DNA of 8,138 nt from a bacterium (GCA_030688115.1 JAUYIX010000021.1:1-8138), one strand, 5' to 3'; positions 1 to 7,648 are shown, counted from the stretch's first letter. The notes: generated by a model from the letters alone, not told the origin. Translations and numbers: made by a program.

Positions 1-1265
<1,265 letters not shown>

Positions 1266-1267
1266 GG

Positions 1268-4200
1268 TTATTTACCTTTCTGCTTAATATCTTCTTTTGG
1301 TTTTTCCGGCGCACGCGCTCGGCCCGTGTGCTCGCCCCGATCTTTTTTGACAGGACGTTTGCGCTCGGGAGCCTTGAGAGACATTTGACCCTCTTCCTCT
1401 TCTACCGCCTGAGGTCCACCGATCATCTCAACGGCTAAACCCAGTGCCATCAACTCGCGCACTAAAACATTAAAGGACTCCGGTACGTTTGGCTTACGGA
1501 TCGGTTCTCCCTTAACGATCGCCTCGTAGGTTTTAGAGCGACCTAAGACATCGTCTGATTTAATCGTGAGCATCTCCTGCAGTGTGTGACTGGCGCCATA
1601 CCCCTCGAGAGCCCAGACTTCCATCTCCCCAAAACGCTGGCCTCCAAATTGCGCTTTACCACCCAGCGGCTGCTGTGTGACCAGTGAGTACGGACCGATT
1701 GAGCGTTGGTGCATCTTGTCATCGACCAAGTGGTGCAACTTCATCATGTACATGACACCCACGGTGGTTTTGAAGTCAAAAGAGTCACCGGTTTGGCCGT
1801 CAAAAAGCTGAACCTTACCGTCTTCGGGCAGTCCGGCCTTTGTAAGCTCCTCGGCAATTTGAGACTCTGCCACGCCGTTAAAGGCGGGGCTGGCCGCTTT
1901 GTAGCCCAGTTTGAGACCGGCCCAGCCCAAGTGTGTCTCGAGGATCTGGCCCAGGTTCATACGGTTGGCCACTCCGAGCGGGCTGAGCATTATATCGATT
2001 GGGGTACCATCCTCCAAAAACGGCATGTCCTCGGCAGGAACAATGCGAGAGATAACACCCTTGTTTCCGTGGCGACCGGCCATTTTGTCTCCCGGCTGGA
2101 TCTTGCGCAACTGGGCGACCGAGACCTGAATAGTCTTGATAACACCGGTTGGCAATTTGTCACCCTGATCACGGCTGAACAGTTTTACATCAATCACCTT
2201 ACCGTACTCTCCGTGCTGTAAATACAGCGACGTATCTTTAACGTCGCGCGCTTTTTCTCCAAAGATCGCACGCAAGAGTCGCTCCTCTGCGGTCAAATCG
2301 GTCTCACCTTTTGGCGTAATCTTACCGATTAAAATATCACCGGAGCTAACCTGCGCACCGATGCGGATAATCCCATCCTCATCCAGATCCTTAAGTTTTT
2401 CTTCTCCGATGTTTGGGATATCGCGAGTAACGATCTCAGGTCCTAACTTGGTGTCACGCACATCCACCGAAAAGTTTTCGATGTGGATACTTGAGAACCG
2501 ATCGTTCTCGACTACGCGCTGCGAGATCAAAATAGCGTCCTCGTAGTTTCCTCCGTTCCAACCCATAAAGGCAATCAGAATGTTTTGGCCGAGTGCCAGT
2601 TCGCCCTTTTGGGTCGAGGCACCATCCGCCAAAATATCTCCCTTTTTGATCTGCTGGCCCTTCTCGACAATCGGATGCTGATGCATCGACGTATTTTGGT
2701 TGGAGATCGAAAAATTCAAAAGATTATAAATCTTGAGATTTCCGTCATCCTGCAAAACCTCGATGCGCTTAGCATCGACCGCCACCACTTTACCCGCGGC
2801 TTGCGAGACAACTACTTGTCCGGAGTCGATAGCGGCTTTGGCCTCGATCCCCGTCCCTACGATCGGTGACTGCGGCCGGATCGTTGAGACCGCCTGGCGT
2901 TGCATGTTTGATCCCATCAAAGCTCGGTTACCGTCATCATGCTCCAAAAATGGAATCAGCGATGTGGCGACCGAAATAATCTGCTTGGGCGATACATCAA
3001 CAAACTGGATTACCGATGTTGGACGAACACCCGACTCACCCTTAGAGCGAACCTGATCTTTTTCGTTTACAAAATAGCCTTGTTCGTCCGTCTCAATCGT
3101 GGCGGGGGCAGTAACCGAGCGACCCTCCTCAAAGGCATCCAAAAAGACGATCTCATTGGTTACATAGGGTTTGATGATGACCGGATCAACTTTGGTTGAC
3201 CGGATAGTCGCAATATCAGCGTCCGCAATAGCGTGTCCTTTTTTTAGAACGACCGTGCCGCCTGCGCCCAAAATATCCTGTCCAATAAATTTTCCGACGA
3301 GCTCTTTGCTGTTGGCCGGCAGAGACTGAACGACTTTGCGGAAGGGTGTCTCCAAAAAACCGTACTCGTTGATACGACAATACGAGGCCAGGTGACCGAC
3401 CAGACCGATGTTAGGACCTTCCGGAGTTTGGATTGGACAAATTCTACCGTAGTGGGAGGGATGAACATCGCGTACATCAAAACCGGCGCGCTCGCGCGAG
3501 AGTCCACCCGGACCCATGGCCGAGAGACGACGTTTGTGCTCGAGCTCGGACAACGGGTTGGTCTGGTCCATAAACTGGGAGAGCTGCGAGTTTGTAAAAA
3601 ACTCCTTGACCGCGGCGATAACCGGACGCGCGTTAATCAGCTGCGCGGGAGTTAAGGTGTCGATATCGAGCGTCGACATGCGATCACGCACGATGCGCTC
3701 GAGACGCGCCATTCCAATGCGGAACTTATTCTGGATCAGCTCTCCGATTGCGCGCACGCGACGGTTACCAAGATGATCAATGTCATCAGCCGGATCCTGC
3801 ACGATGTTCAGCCGGATAATCTCGCGGATGATATGTATCAGATCCTCTTTGCTAAAGACGCGAGTTTTACGATCGATCGCCAGTTTTTGGTTAAAACGTT
3901 GGTTGAGCTTGTAGCGACCGACGCGACCAAAGTCATAGCGATCAAAATCAAAAAACATTGAGTCGATCATTTGCTTGGCGTTGTCGACGGTTGCCAAATC
4001 GCCCGGACGGATGCGCTTATATACCTCCTTAAGTCCCTCAGCGTTTGAGCGGGATGGATCCTTGGCGATCGTGGCCTCGATATATTTAATGTCAGGATCC
4101 GTATCGACATCCGTAAAGAGTGCTTTGATCTCCTCGTCGGTGCTATACCCAAAAGCGCGCAAGAGAGCCGAGACGGCGATCGTACGTTTGCGGTCGATTT

Positions 4201-4747
4201 TTACCGAAATAACTCCTTTGCTATCCGTATCAAACTCAAGCCAGGCTCCCCGGTTAGGAATAAGTTTAGCGCCGTAAGTGGTCGAACCCTGAGAGGTCTC
4301 GGATGTAAAGTAAACGCCGGGAGACCGAATCAACTGTGAGACGATCACGCGCTCGACACCATTAATAATAAAAGTGCCGCGCTCGGTCATCAGCGGAAAG
4401 TCGCCCAAAAAGACTTCCTGATCTTTAATCTCCCCGGTGCGCTTGTTGACTAACCGAATTTTGACACGCAAGGGCGCCTCAAAGGTTGAGTTGCGCGCCT
4501 TGGCGGTTACCTCGTCGAACTTTGCCTCATCAAGATAGTAGTCCAAAAAATGCAGCTCGAGCTCTTTCTTTGTAAAATCCTCGATCGGATTGAGCTCGTC
4601 AAAGAGTTCTCGCAGGCCTTTTTCTAAGAACCAGCGGTACGAGTCCAATTGGACCTCGATTAGATTAGGTAGGTCGGTTGCGTCGCGGCGAGCCGAGAAG
4701 AACTTACGTTCTGCGGGGCCTACACGCATGGCTGTTTGGGTGGACAT
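1268..4747 (-). CDS. rpoB: DNA-directed RNA polymerase subunit beta (RpoB), complete
   Basis: This is the second-largest RNA polymerase subunit, 1159 residues, which contributes to the active site and the DNA/RNA channel. The expected blocks appear in order: TERGTFIINGVERVIVSQLIRSPGV (121-145); the rifampicin pocket SQLSQFMDQTNPLS...HKRRLSAMGPGG (387-414); GRICPIQTPEGPNIGLVGHL (434-453); SNMQRQAV (613-620); GWNGGNYEDAILIS (729-742); GDKMAGRHGNKGVIS (886-900), with active-site lysines K888 and K896; and GGKAQFGGQRFGEMEVWALE (1029-1048). The rifampicin contacts equivalent to E. coli D516, H526 and S531 are kept (D394, H404, S409), so no target-site resistance is evident. The protein is shorter than the 1342-residue E. 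coli form because lineage-specific insertions are missing. After the conserved end (about 1110) there is an acidic patch (EEEEG) and a tail of about 40 residues rich in Lys, Arg and Pro. No clear Shine-Dalgarno precedes the ATG; a second in-frame ATG (Met7) is possible. Confidence 0.98.
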   Translation of the reverse strand: MSTQTAMRVGPAERKFFSARRDATDLPNLIEVQLDSYRWFLEKGLRELFDELNPIEDFTKKELELHFLDYYLDEAKFDEVTAKARNSTFEAPLRVKIRLVNKRTGEIKDQEVFLGDFPLMTERGTFIINGVERVIVSQLIRSPGVYFTSETSQGSTTYGAKLIPNRGAWLEFDTDSKGVISVKIDRKRTIAVSALLRAFGYSTDEEIKALFTDVDTDPDIKYIEATIAKDPSRSNAEGLKEVYKRIRPGDLATVDNAKQMIDSMFFDFDRYDFGRVGRYKLNQRFNQKLAIDRKTRVFSKEDLIHIIREIIRLNIVQDPADDIDHLGNRRVRAIGELIQNKFRIGMARLERIVRDRMSTLDIDTLTPAQLINARPVIAAVKEFFTNSQLSQFMDQTNPLSELEHKRRLSAMGPGGLSRERAGFDVRDVHPSHYGRICPIQTPEGPNIGLVGHLASYCRINEYGFLETPFRKVVQSLPANSKELVGKFIGQDILGAGGTVVLKKGHAIADADIATIRSTKVDPVIIKPYVTNEIVFLDAFEEGRSVTAPATIETDEQGYFVNEKDQVRSKGESGVRPTSVIQFVDVSPKQIISVATSLIPFLEHDDGNRALMGSNMQRQAVSTIRPQSPIVGTGIEAKAAIDSGQVVVSQAAGKVVAVDAKRIEVLQDDGNLKIYNLLNFSISNQNTSMHQHPIVEKGQQIKKGDILADGASTQKGELALGQNILIAFMGWNGGNYEDAILISQRVVENDRFSSIHIENFSVDVRDTKLGPEIVTRDIPNIGEEKLKDLDEDGIIRIGAQVSSGDILIGKITPKGETDLTAEERLLRAIFGEKARDVKDTSLYLQHGEYGKVIDVKLFSRDQGDKLPTGVIKTIQVSVAQLRKIQPGDKMAGRHGNKGVISRIVPAEDMPFLEDGTPIDIMLSPLGVANRMNLGQILETHLGWAGLKLGYKAASPAFNGVAESQIAEELTKAGLPEDGKVQLFDGQTGDSFDFKTTVGVMYMMKLHHLVDDKMHQRSIGPYSLVTQQPLGGKAQFGGQRFGEMEVWALEGYGASHTLQEMLTIKSDDVLGRSKTYEAIVKGEPIRKPNVPESFNVLVRELMALGLAVEMIGGPQAVEEEEGQMSLKAPERKRPVKKDRGEHTGRARAPEKPKEDIKQKGK
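1275..1281 (-). promoter_or_regulatory. Shine-Dalgarno site for rpoC
   Basis: On the minus strand AGAAAGG stands nine bases before the rpoC ATG. It lies inside the last codons of rpoB, in the Lys-rich tail. This supports the chosen rpoC start and suggests that rpoC translation depends on, or is coupled to, ribosomes finishing rpoB. Confidence 0.6.
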
Positions 4748-4767
4748 CAGCTATGTGGTGCTTAGAT

Positions 4768-4787
4768 AAATAAAAATGTTTTTATTT
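4768..4787 (-). repeat. AT-rich perfect hairpin just upstream of the rpoB start
   Basis: AAATAAAAA and TTTTTATTT (4768-4776 and 4779-4787) are perfect inverted arms around a two-base centre; in RNA this would be an 8-bp stem with a 4-nt loop. It ends about 20 bases before the rpoB ATG. Being all A/U, the stem is weak. It may act as an unstructured A/U-rich ribosome entry zone, since no Shine-Dalgarno is visible. It is unlikely to be a terminator because it has no G/C stem. Confidence 0.5.
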
Positions 4788-4827
4788 CACGCGAGGATTT
4801 AGTCTAGGGCCTTGCAAATAATGAACA

Positions 4828-4939
4828 GCTAGCAAATATGTCCCAGGTTGTATGAGCCAGGTAAATGGCTCAAGAGACACAAAAATACTCCAACAAGCCT
4901 ATCTGTAATAGGCTCAAAGTTGGTTTAGTTCTCGCTAGC
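4828..4939 (-). ncRNA. Structured 5' leader of rpoBC mRNA (candidate cis-regulatory RNA)
   Basis: On the minus strand two stable hairpins lie in tandem. Hairpin 1 (4890-4923) has a 7-bp stem AGCCTAT/ATAGGCT with loop TACAG, and an outer 5-bp CCAAC/GTTGG stem separated by an asymmetric internal loop. Hairpin 2 (4853-4872) has TGAGCCA/TGGCTCA with a 6-nt loop. The pair is enclosed by GCTAGCGAG (4931-4939) and TTTGCTAGC (4828-4836), which can form six Watson-Crick pairs plus G-U, A-U and G-U, giving a multibranched fold. Both hairpins begin with the same TTGAGCC, so the 5' arm of hairpin 1 could instead pair with the 3' arm of hairpin 2, as in a switch. A short U-run (4881-4885) follows hairpin 1 after four bases, a weak attenuator shape. 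The pairing is seen in the sequence; a regulatory role is inference, and no known riboswitch or ribosomal-protein leader was recognised. Confidence 0.5.
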
Positions 4940-4961
4940 GGGCGCGGCCCCCCGTGTGCAT
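4935..4961 (-). CDS. Possible 8-codon leader ORF at the predicted transcription start
   Basis: An ATG at 4959-4961, eight bases after the -10 box and thus about where transcription should begin, opens a frame MHTGGRAR ending at TAG (4935-4937). The stop lies inside the first strand of the leader's closing stem. A frame this short arises easily by chance, and translation would need to be leaderless. It is listed only because of its position relative to the promoter and the fold. Confidence 0.15.
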   Translation of the reverse strand: MHTGGRAR

Positions 4962-4968
4962 GGGGAAA

Positions 4969-4997
4969 ACTATACGCACGCGCTTGACGCATGTCAA
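4969..4997 (-). promoter_or_regulatory. Sigma-70-type promoter for rpoBC
   Basis: On the minus strand there is a perfect -35 TTGACA (4992-4997), a spacer of exactly 17 bases, and -10 TATAGT (4969-4974), one mismatch from TATAAT. It points to rpoB, with a predicted start near 4961 and a leader of about 214 nt. Its near-consensus strength fits a housekeeping transcription unit. It shows that rpoBC has its own promoter here, and the gene upstream is tsaB rather than the rplJL ribosomal genes usual in many bacteria. Confidence 0.88.
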
Positions 4998-4998
4998 G
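4983..4998. promoter_or_regulatory. Inverted repeat covering the rpoBC -35 box (candidate operator)
   Basis: CTTGAC-GCAT-GTCAAG is a perfect inverted repeat with 6-base arms and a 4-base centre. One arm and part of the centre form the TTGACA -35 element. A dimeric DNA-binding protein bound here would block sigma contact. The symmetry is seen directly; operator function is inferred and no candidate regulator gene lies in the window. Because TTGAC is fixed by the promoter, only the other arm (GTCAAG on the minus strand) needs a special explanation. Confidence 0.4.
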
Positions 4999-5061
4999 AG
5001 ATATGTTGGCACAATGCAGGATAGTTAGCTACACCACATCCACAGCTTTTGCACAAGGGGC

Positions 5062-5502
5062 CTAGTATGGCTTACGGGAGTAGCTGGGGGCCGCTCTGCC
5101 CGCCAGCGAGAACCTTGTTACACCTTTTTTTGAAGCTCGCTCGATAAGCCTGGACGGACTGTGCCTCCTCAAATCCTCGATAGATACTCCGATCACCGGG
5201 ACATCCCAGGCAAAACCGAGTGCGTTGGCGATCGATACGGTTGCTCGGCTGGCGGCAAACGGTCCGGGGCTGGTAACGACGATAATCCGGTCAGGAGAGA
5301 GTTTGCCTTTTAGCGGGCTCAAGATCTTCCAAAAGTTGACGTTACCCGGGCCGTAGGACTGCAGAGACTTTTTCCAAACCCAGACTTTGTCGCTATGGAG
5401 TCCGACCCAGGGCATGCCGGATTTAGTTACCCGTAAACTCAGCGCGCTCAATACAAGCGTGGTATTCTTAAAAGACTTCCTTATGTTTTTTGATTTAGAC
5501 AT
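5062..5502 (-). CDS. tsaB: Short TsaB-like protein (t6A tRNA modification, TsaD partner)
   Basis: TsaB is a catalytically inactive ASKHA-fold partner of TsaD in forming N6-threonylcarbamoyladenosine at position 37 of ANN-decoding tRNAs in the cytoplasm. From the ATG at 5500-5502 the product is 146 residues, against roughly 220-230 in typical bacteria. The best landmark is residues 72-107: RIIVVTSPGPFAASR then IANALGFAWDVPVIGVS, which follows the TsaB pattern of a GPGSFTGLR loop, an alanine-rich helix and a strand ending GVS. The loop itself is degraded (Gly to Ser, SFTGL to PFAAS). The end AAPSYSRKPY resembles the usual PxYxR tail of TsaB, so the middle rather than the end appears shortened. 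The start is uncertain: ATGs at 5532 and 5586 are also in frame and no ribosome site is evident. The gene overlaps the divergent DUF212 gene by 20 bases. The family call is moderate; no other family fits better. Confidence 0.65.
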   Translation of the reverse strand: MSKSKNIRKSFKNTTLVLSALSLRVTKSGMPWVGLHSDKVWVWKKSLQSYGPGNVNFWKILSPLKGKLSPDRIIVVTSPGPFAASRATVSIANALGFAWDVPVIGVSIEDLRRHSPSRLIERASKKGVTRFSLAGRAAPSYSRKPY

Positions 5503-5944
5503 TCGTTTTTTGCTACTAGTGGTCTGGCCCATCTTGGTTACGGTGCTTACGCAAATTATCAAGGTTGTTATTAAGATGGTACGCACGGGTCGACTGGATG
5601 CGCAAGAGTATTACGCGTGGGGCGGATTTCCGTCCTCACATATCGCGTTGGTGTCTTCTTTGGCCACCATCACCGGATTGATCGCCGGCATACAAAGTAT
5701 CGAGTTTGCACTGGCGCTCGCTTTGGCAGTCTTGGTCACGCGCGATGCTATCGGTTTACGAATGTTTGTCCAAAAAAACTCCGAGGCGATCAACCAGCTC
5801 AGGCTCTTACTCCCAAAAGACAAGCGTCGATTAATTTCGGTTCAGCCTAACCGCGTCGGCCATACTCCTATCGAGGGCGTCGGTGGAGCATTTTTTGGCA
5901 TCGGGCTAACTCTGTTGCTGTACTGGCTCTTGATTAGCTTTTAG
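5483..5944 (+). CDS. DUF212 / divergent PAP2 family (YuiD-like) membrane protein
   Basis: This is a 153-residue integral membrane protein of the divergent PAP2 family (DUF212, YuiD-like), whose members resemble acid phosphatase/lipid phosphatase motifs but whose reaction is not established. Seen here: an N-terminal hydrophobic helix (about 8-30); the signature GGFPSSHIALVSSLATITGL (47-66), with the PSSH motif; two further hydrophobic segments (about 55-86); TRDAIGLR (86-93), with the conserved Asp; and GHTPIEGVGGAFFGI (126-140), leading into a last helix. These blocks match the family in order, and the length is usual. The start at 5483 gives the family's normal N-terminus; ATGs at 5387 and 5414 would add an extension lying within tsaB. 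It is the only plus-strand gene, overlapping tsaB at its 5' end and the Mur ligase by 39 bases at its 3' end, so its promoter must lie inside tsaB. No good promoter was found there. Confidence 0.9.
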   Translation: MFFDLDIRFLLLVVWPILVTVLTQIIKVVIKMVRTGRLDAQEYYAWGGFPSSHIALVSSLATITGLIAGIQSIEFALALALAVLVTRDAIGLRMFVQKNSEAINQLRLLLPKDKRRLISVQPNRVGHTPIEGVGGAFFGIGLTLLLYWLLISF

Positions 5945-7291
5945 TCGAGCACGTTGTAATTGCTCTTGCAAAAACTCTCGGGCGACGGTTCGGTCGTCGT
6001 GCGGTATGCGCTTGCCATTAGCAGCAATTATTACGGGCTCGCAGCCCTTACCGGTAATAACGACAATGTCACCTGAGCCAGCCTGTTTGAGCGCCCAAGC
6101 GATTGCGGTCTTGCGATTGAGCAGTGTGACGTAGTCCCTGCCTTTGATTTTACCGGCTTGCTCGAGCCCCCGAGCAACTTGTTTAATAATGTTCATGGGC
6201 TCCTCATCGTATGGGTCCTCGTTAGTTACCGCGGCACGGTAGGCATAGCGGGCGGCCAAAGCGCCAAGTTTAGGACGCTTAGCGACATCACGACCGCCAC
6301 CGGCAGAACCCAGCACGGCAATCAGTTTTTTATTTGGGCCGAGCTGCTCGCGCAGTGTTTTATAAACTAACTCCAGCGACTCGGGAACGACCGCGTAGTC
6401 CACGATCACGGAATAGTCTTGGCCCTCGTCAATGGGCTCCATGCGACCCGGTACGCCTTCTAATTTTTCTAGCGCAACCTTAATTTTGTCCAGACTAATC
6501 CCCTGGCTCATCGCCACCGTGGCAGCCGCGAGCATGTTGTTCAGATTAAAAATACCGATCAATGAGCTCTGTATATGCGCGGTCTGACCCTGTTGGTCCT
6601 TGAGCGTAAAAGAGATCCCTTTGGGCCCGCAGGCATACTCTACCGGCCGAACCACCATGCCGGGCAAAGCGGCCTGATCAACGCCCAGTGAGTATCCCCA
6701 TTTTTGGTCGGCATCATACTGCAAAAAGTACCGTGCATTGGCATCGTCGATATTGGCGACGATAATTTTTTTTACATCTTTTTTACGTTTGCCCTTTGAG
6801 AGCGCTTTAAATAACTTCTCCTTGGCCGCTCGGTAATTTTCGAATGAACCGTGCGCCTCAACATGCTCCGGAGTTAGATTTGTAAAAACCGCGATGTCGT
6901 AGCTAATGCCCAGATGTCGGCCCATCTCCAAGCCCTGTGAGGAGGTCTCGATAATTGCGTAGCGCGCTCCGCTTTTTTTGATGTAGCGCAACATGCGTGC
7001 CAGTGTCCAGCGACCGGGCATGGTCATTTTTAGCTGGTTCAACCTTTTTACCGAGCCAACCTTAATGGTAGCTGTGCTAACGTATCCGGTCCGGAATCCG
7101 GCCGACTCCAGCAAGTCACTGATGTAACTGACAACGGAGGTTTTGCCGTTTGTGCCGGTAACACCGATGGTGATCAACGAGCGTGTAGGAAACCCCGCCA
7201 GGGCCATACTTACCCAGTTGAGAACATAGTGATACCCAAACAAAAGCGGTCGCGGGACAAGGCCTCGTATAATTCGCTTGAGAGCCCGCAT
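5906..7291 (-). CDS. MurE-like Mur ligase lacking the N-terminal substrate domain
   Basis: This cytoplasmic ATP-dependent Mur ligase has 461 residues and resembles MurE, which adds the third amino acid to UDP-MurNAc-L-Ala-D-Glu in peptidoglycan synthesis. Landmarks: P-loop GVTGTNGKTS (43-52); ETSSQGL (115-121); FTNLTPEHVEAHGSFENYRAAKEKLF (136-161), with K157 in the position of the carbamylated lysine; PGRME (281-285); GSAGGGRDVAKRP (328-340); and GKGCE (414-418), then DDRTVA. Only about 42 residues precede the P-loop, partly hydrophobic, so the usual N-terminal UDP-binding domain is missing. Two motifs are altered: DYAHTP reads DYAVVP (298-303), losing the histidine, and the DNPR motif that reads meso-diaminopimelate in E. 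coli aligns with EDPY (358-361), losing the arginine. The added substrate therefore cannot be predicted, and a relative such as a generic Mur ligase is possible. The start overlaps the preceding gene's stop (TAATG), implying translational coupling. Confidence 0.85.
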   Translation of the reverse strand: MRALKRIIRGLVPRPLLFGYHYVLNWVSMALAGFPTRSLITIGVTGTNGKTSVVSYISDLLESAGFRTGYVSTATIKVGSVKRLNQLKMTMPGRWTLARMLRYIKKSGARYAIIETSSQGLEMGRHLGISYDIAVFTNLTPEHVEAHGSFENYRAAKEKLFKALSKGKRKKDVKKIIVANIDDANARYFLQYDADQKWGYSLGVDQAALPGMVVRPVEYACGPKGISFTLKDQQGQTAHIQSSLIGIFNLNNMLAAATVAMSQGISLDKIKVALEKLEGVPGRMEPIDEGQDYSVIVDYAVVPESLELVYKTLREQLGPNKKLIAVLGSAGGGRDVAKRPKLGALAARYAYRAAVTNEDPYDEEPMNIIKQVARGLEQAGKIKGRDYVTLLNRKTAIAWALKQAGSGDIVVITGKGCEPVIIAANGKRIPHDDRTVAREFLQEQLQRARLKANQEPVQQQS

Positions 7292-7626
7292 TAGTCTGCG
7301 CCGAGTGGGTTATAGCCACCAAGCACCTCGACTCCGTCGATAAATCCGTCGCCATCAGAGTCGGGATTAGTCGGATCAGTTTTGTAAGTTTTGATCTCCT
7401 CCGCGTCGGTTAAGCCATCAAAGTCTGAGTCGGACTCTGTGATGGAGGTTTTGTAGCGCTCCTCATCAGCATCACTCAAACCATCCTGATCAGTGTCGAA
7501 CAATGCGGCCGGCCCAGGCGCGGCCTGTCCCGGCCGCCGAGTGTTGGCCAAAACGATCACCGAGACGAGCCCTGCCACAAACAGAACTCCAAAGATCACA
7601 ACGTACTTGAATGGCTTACTTCTCAT
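7291..7626 (-). CDS. Membrane-anchored protein with three thrombospondin type 3-like calcium repeats
   Basis: This is a small protein of 111 residues. A basic N-terminus (MRSKPFK) and one hydrophobic helix (about 8-27) suggest a signal anchor or uncleaved signal with the rest outside the cell; no lipobox cysteine is seen. A Pro/Ala-rich linker (31-42) leads to three repeats of the DxDxDGxxDxxE type: DTDQDGLSDADE (44-55), DSDFDGLTDAEE (66-77) and DSDGDGFIDGVE (89-100), spaced 22-23 residues apart. Such thrombospondin type 3/EF-loop-like repeats bind calcium and are common in predicted surface proteins of CPR bacteria. The domain ends at a GGYNPLGAD tail, so there is no enzymatic part. The gene overlaps the Mur ligase start by one base. 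A ribosome site (AGGA) supports the start. Function is unknown; a structural or adhesive surface role is inference. Confidence 0.85.
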   Translation of the reverse strand: MRSKPFKYVVIFGVLFVAGLVSVIVLANTRRPGQAAPGPAALFDTDQDGLSDADEERYKTSITESDSDFDGLTDAEEIKTYKTDPTNPDSDGDGFIDGVEVLGGYNPLGAD

Positions 7627-7633
7627 ATAGACA

Positions 7634-7637
7634 TCCT
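7634..7637 (-). promoter_or_regulatory. Shine-Dalgarno site for the calcium-repeat protein
   Basis: AGGA on the minus strand, seven bases before the ATG at 7624-7626. It supports this start and is among the clearest ribosome sites in the window. It sits only some 20 bases from the upstream terminator's T-run, so any promoter for this gene must lie within or across the terminator, or transcription arrives by read-through. Confidence 0.55.
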
Positions 7638-7648
7638 AACCTATCTGC

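Larger units (their letters stand above)
4748..5061. other. Intergenic region between tsaB and rpoB (314 bases)
   Basis: This is the only long non-coding stretch of the window. It holds the rpoBC promoter with an overlapping inverted repeat, a leader of about 214 nt with several hairpins, and an AT-rich hairpin near the rpoB start; all are listed separately. Between the promoter and the tsaB stop (4998-5061) I see no convincing terminator, so tsaB transcripts may read through into rpoB. No ORF of useful length is seen except one 8-codon candidate at 4935-4961. Confidence 0.8.

Noticed and set aside
1706..2221. A 171-residue plus-strand ORF inside rpoB.
   Set aside because: It lies wholly opposite strongly conserved rpoB sequence and shows no family motif; the same applies to the other plus-strand frames between 1911 and 4277.
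3820..3960. Checked rpoB for TGA codons read as glycine.
   Set aside because: No internal stop codons occur in any of the genes, so the standard code is sufficient.
4753..5039. ATGTGGTG near the rpoB start and its inverse CACCACAT upstream of the promoter, as a possible distant inverted repeat.
   Set aside because: Only 8 bases, far apart, and one copy lies outside the predicted transcript.
5380..5482. Possible promoter for the DUF212 gene (TATTCT near 5463).
   Set aside because: No -35 box at a suitable distance and the spacing to the ATG is very short.
5503..5590. Promoter-like GATAAT upstream of tsaB on the minus strand.
   Set aside because: No acceptable -35 at 16-18 bases; the match is too weak to call.
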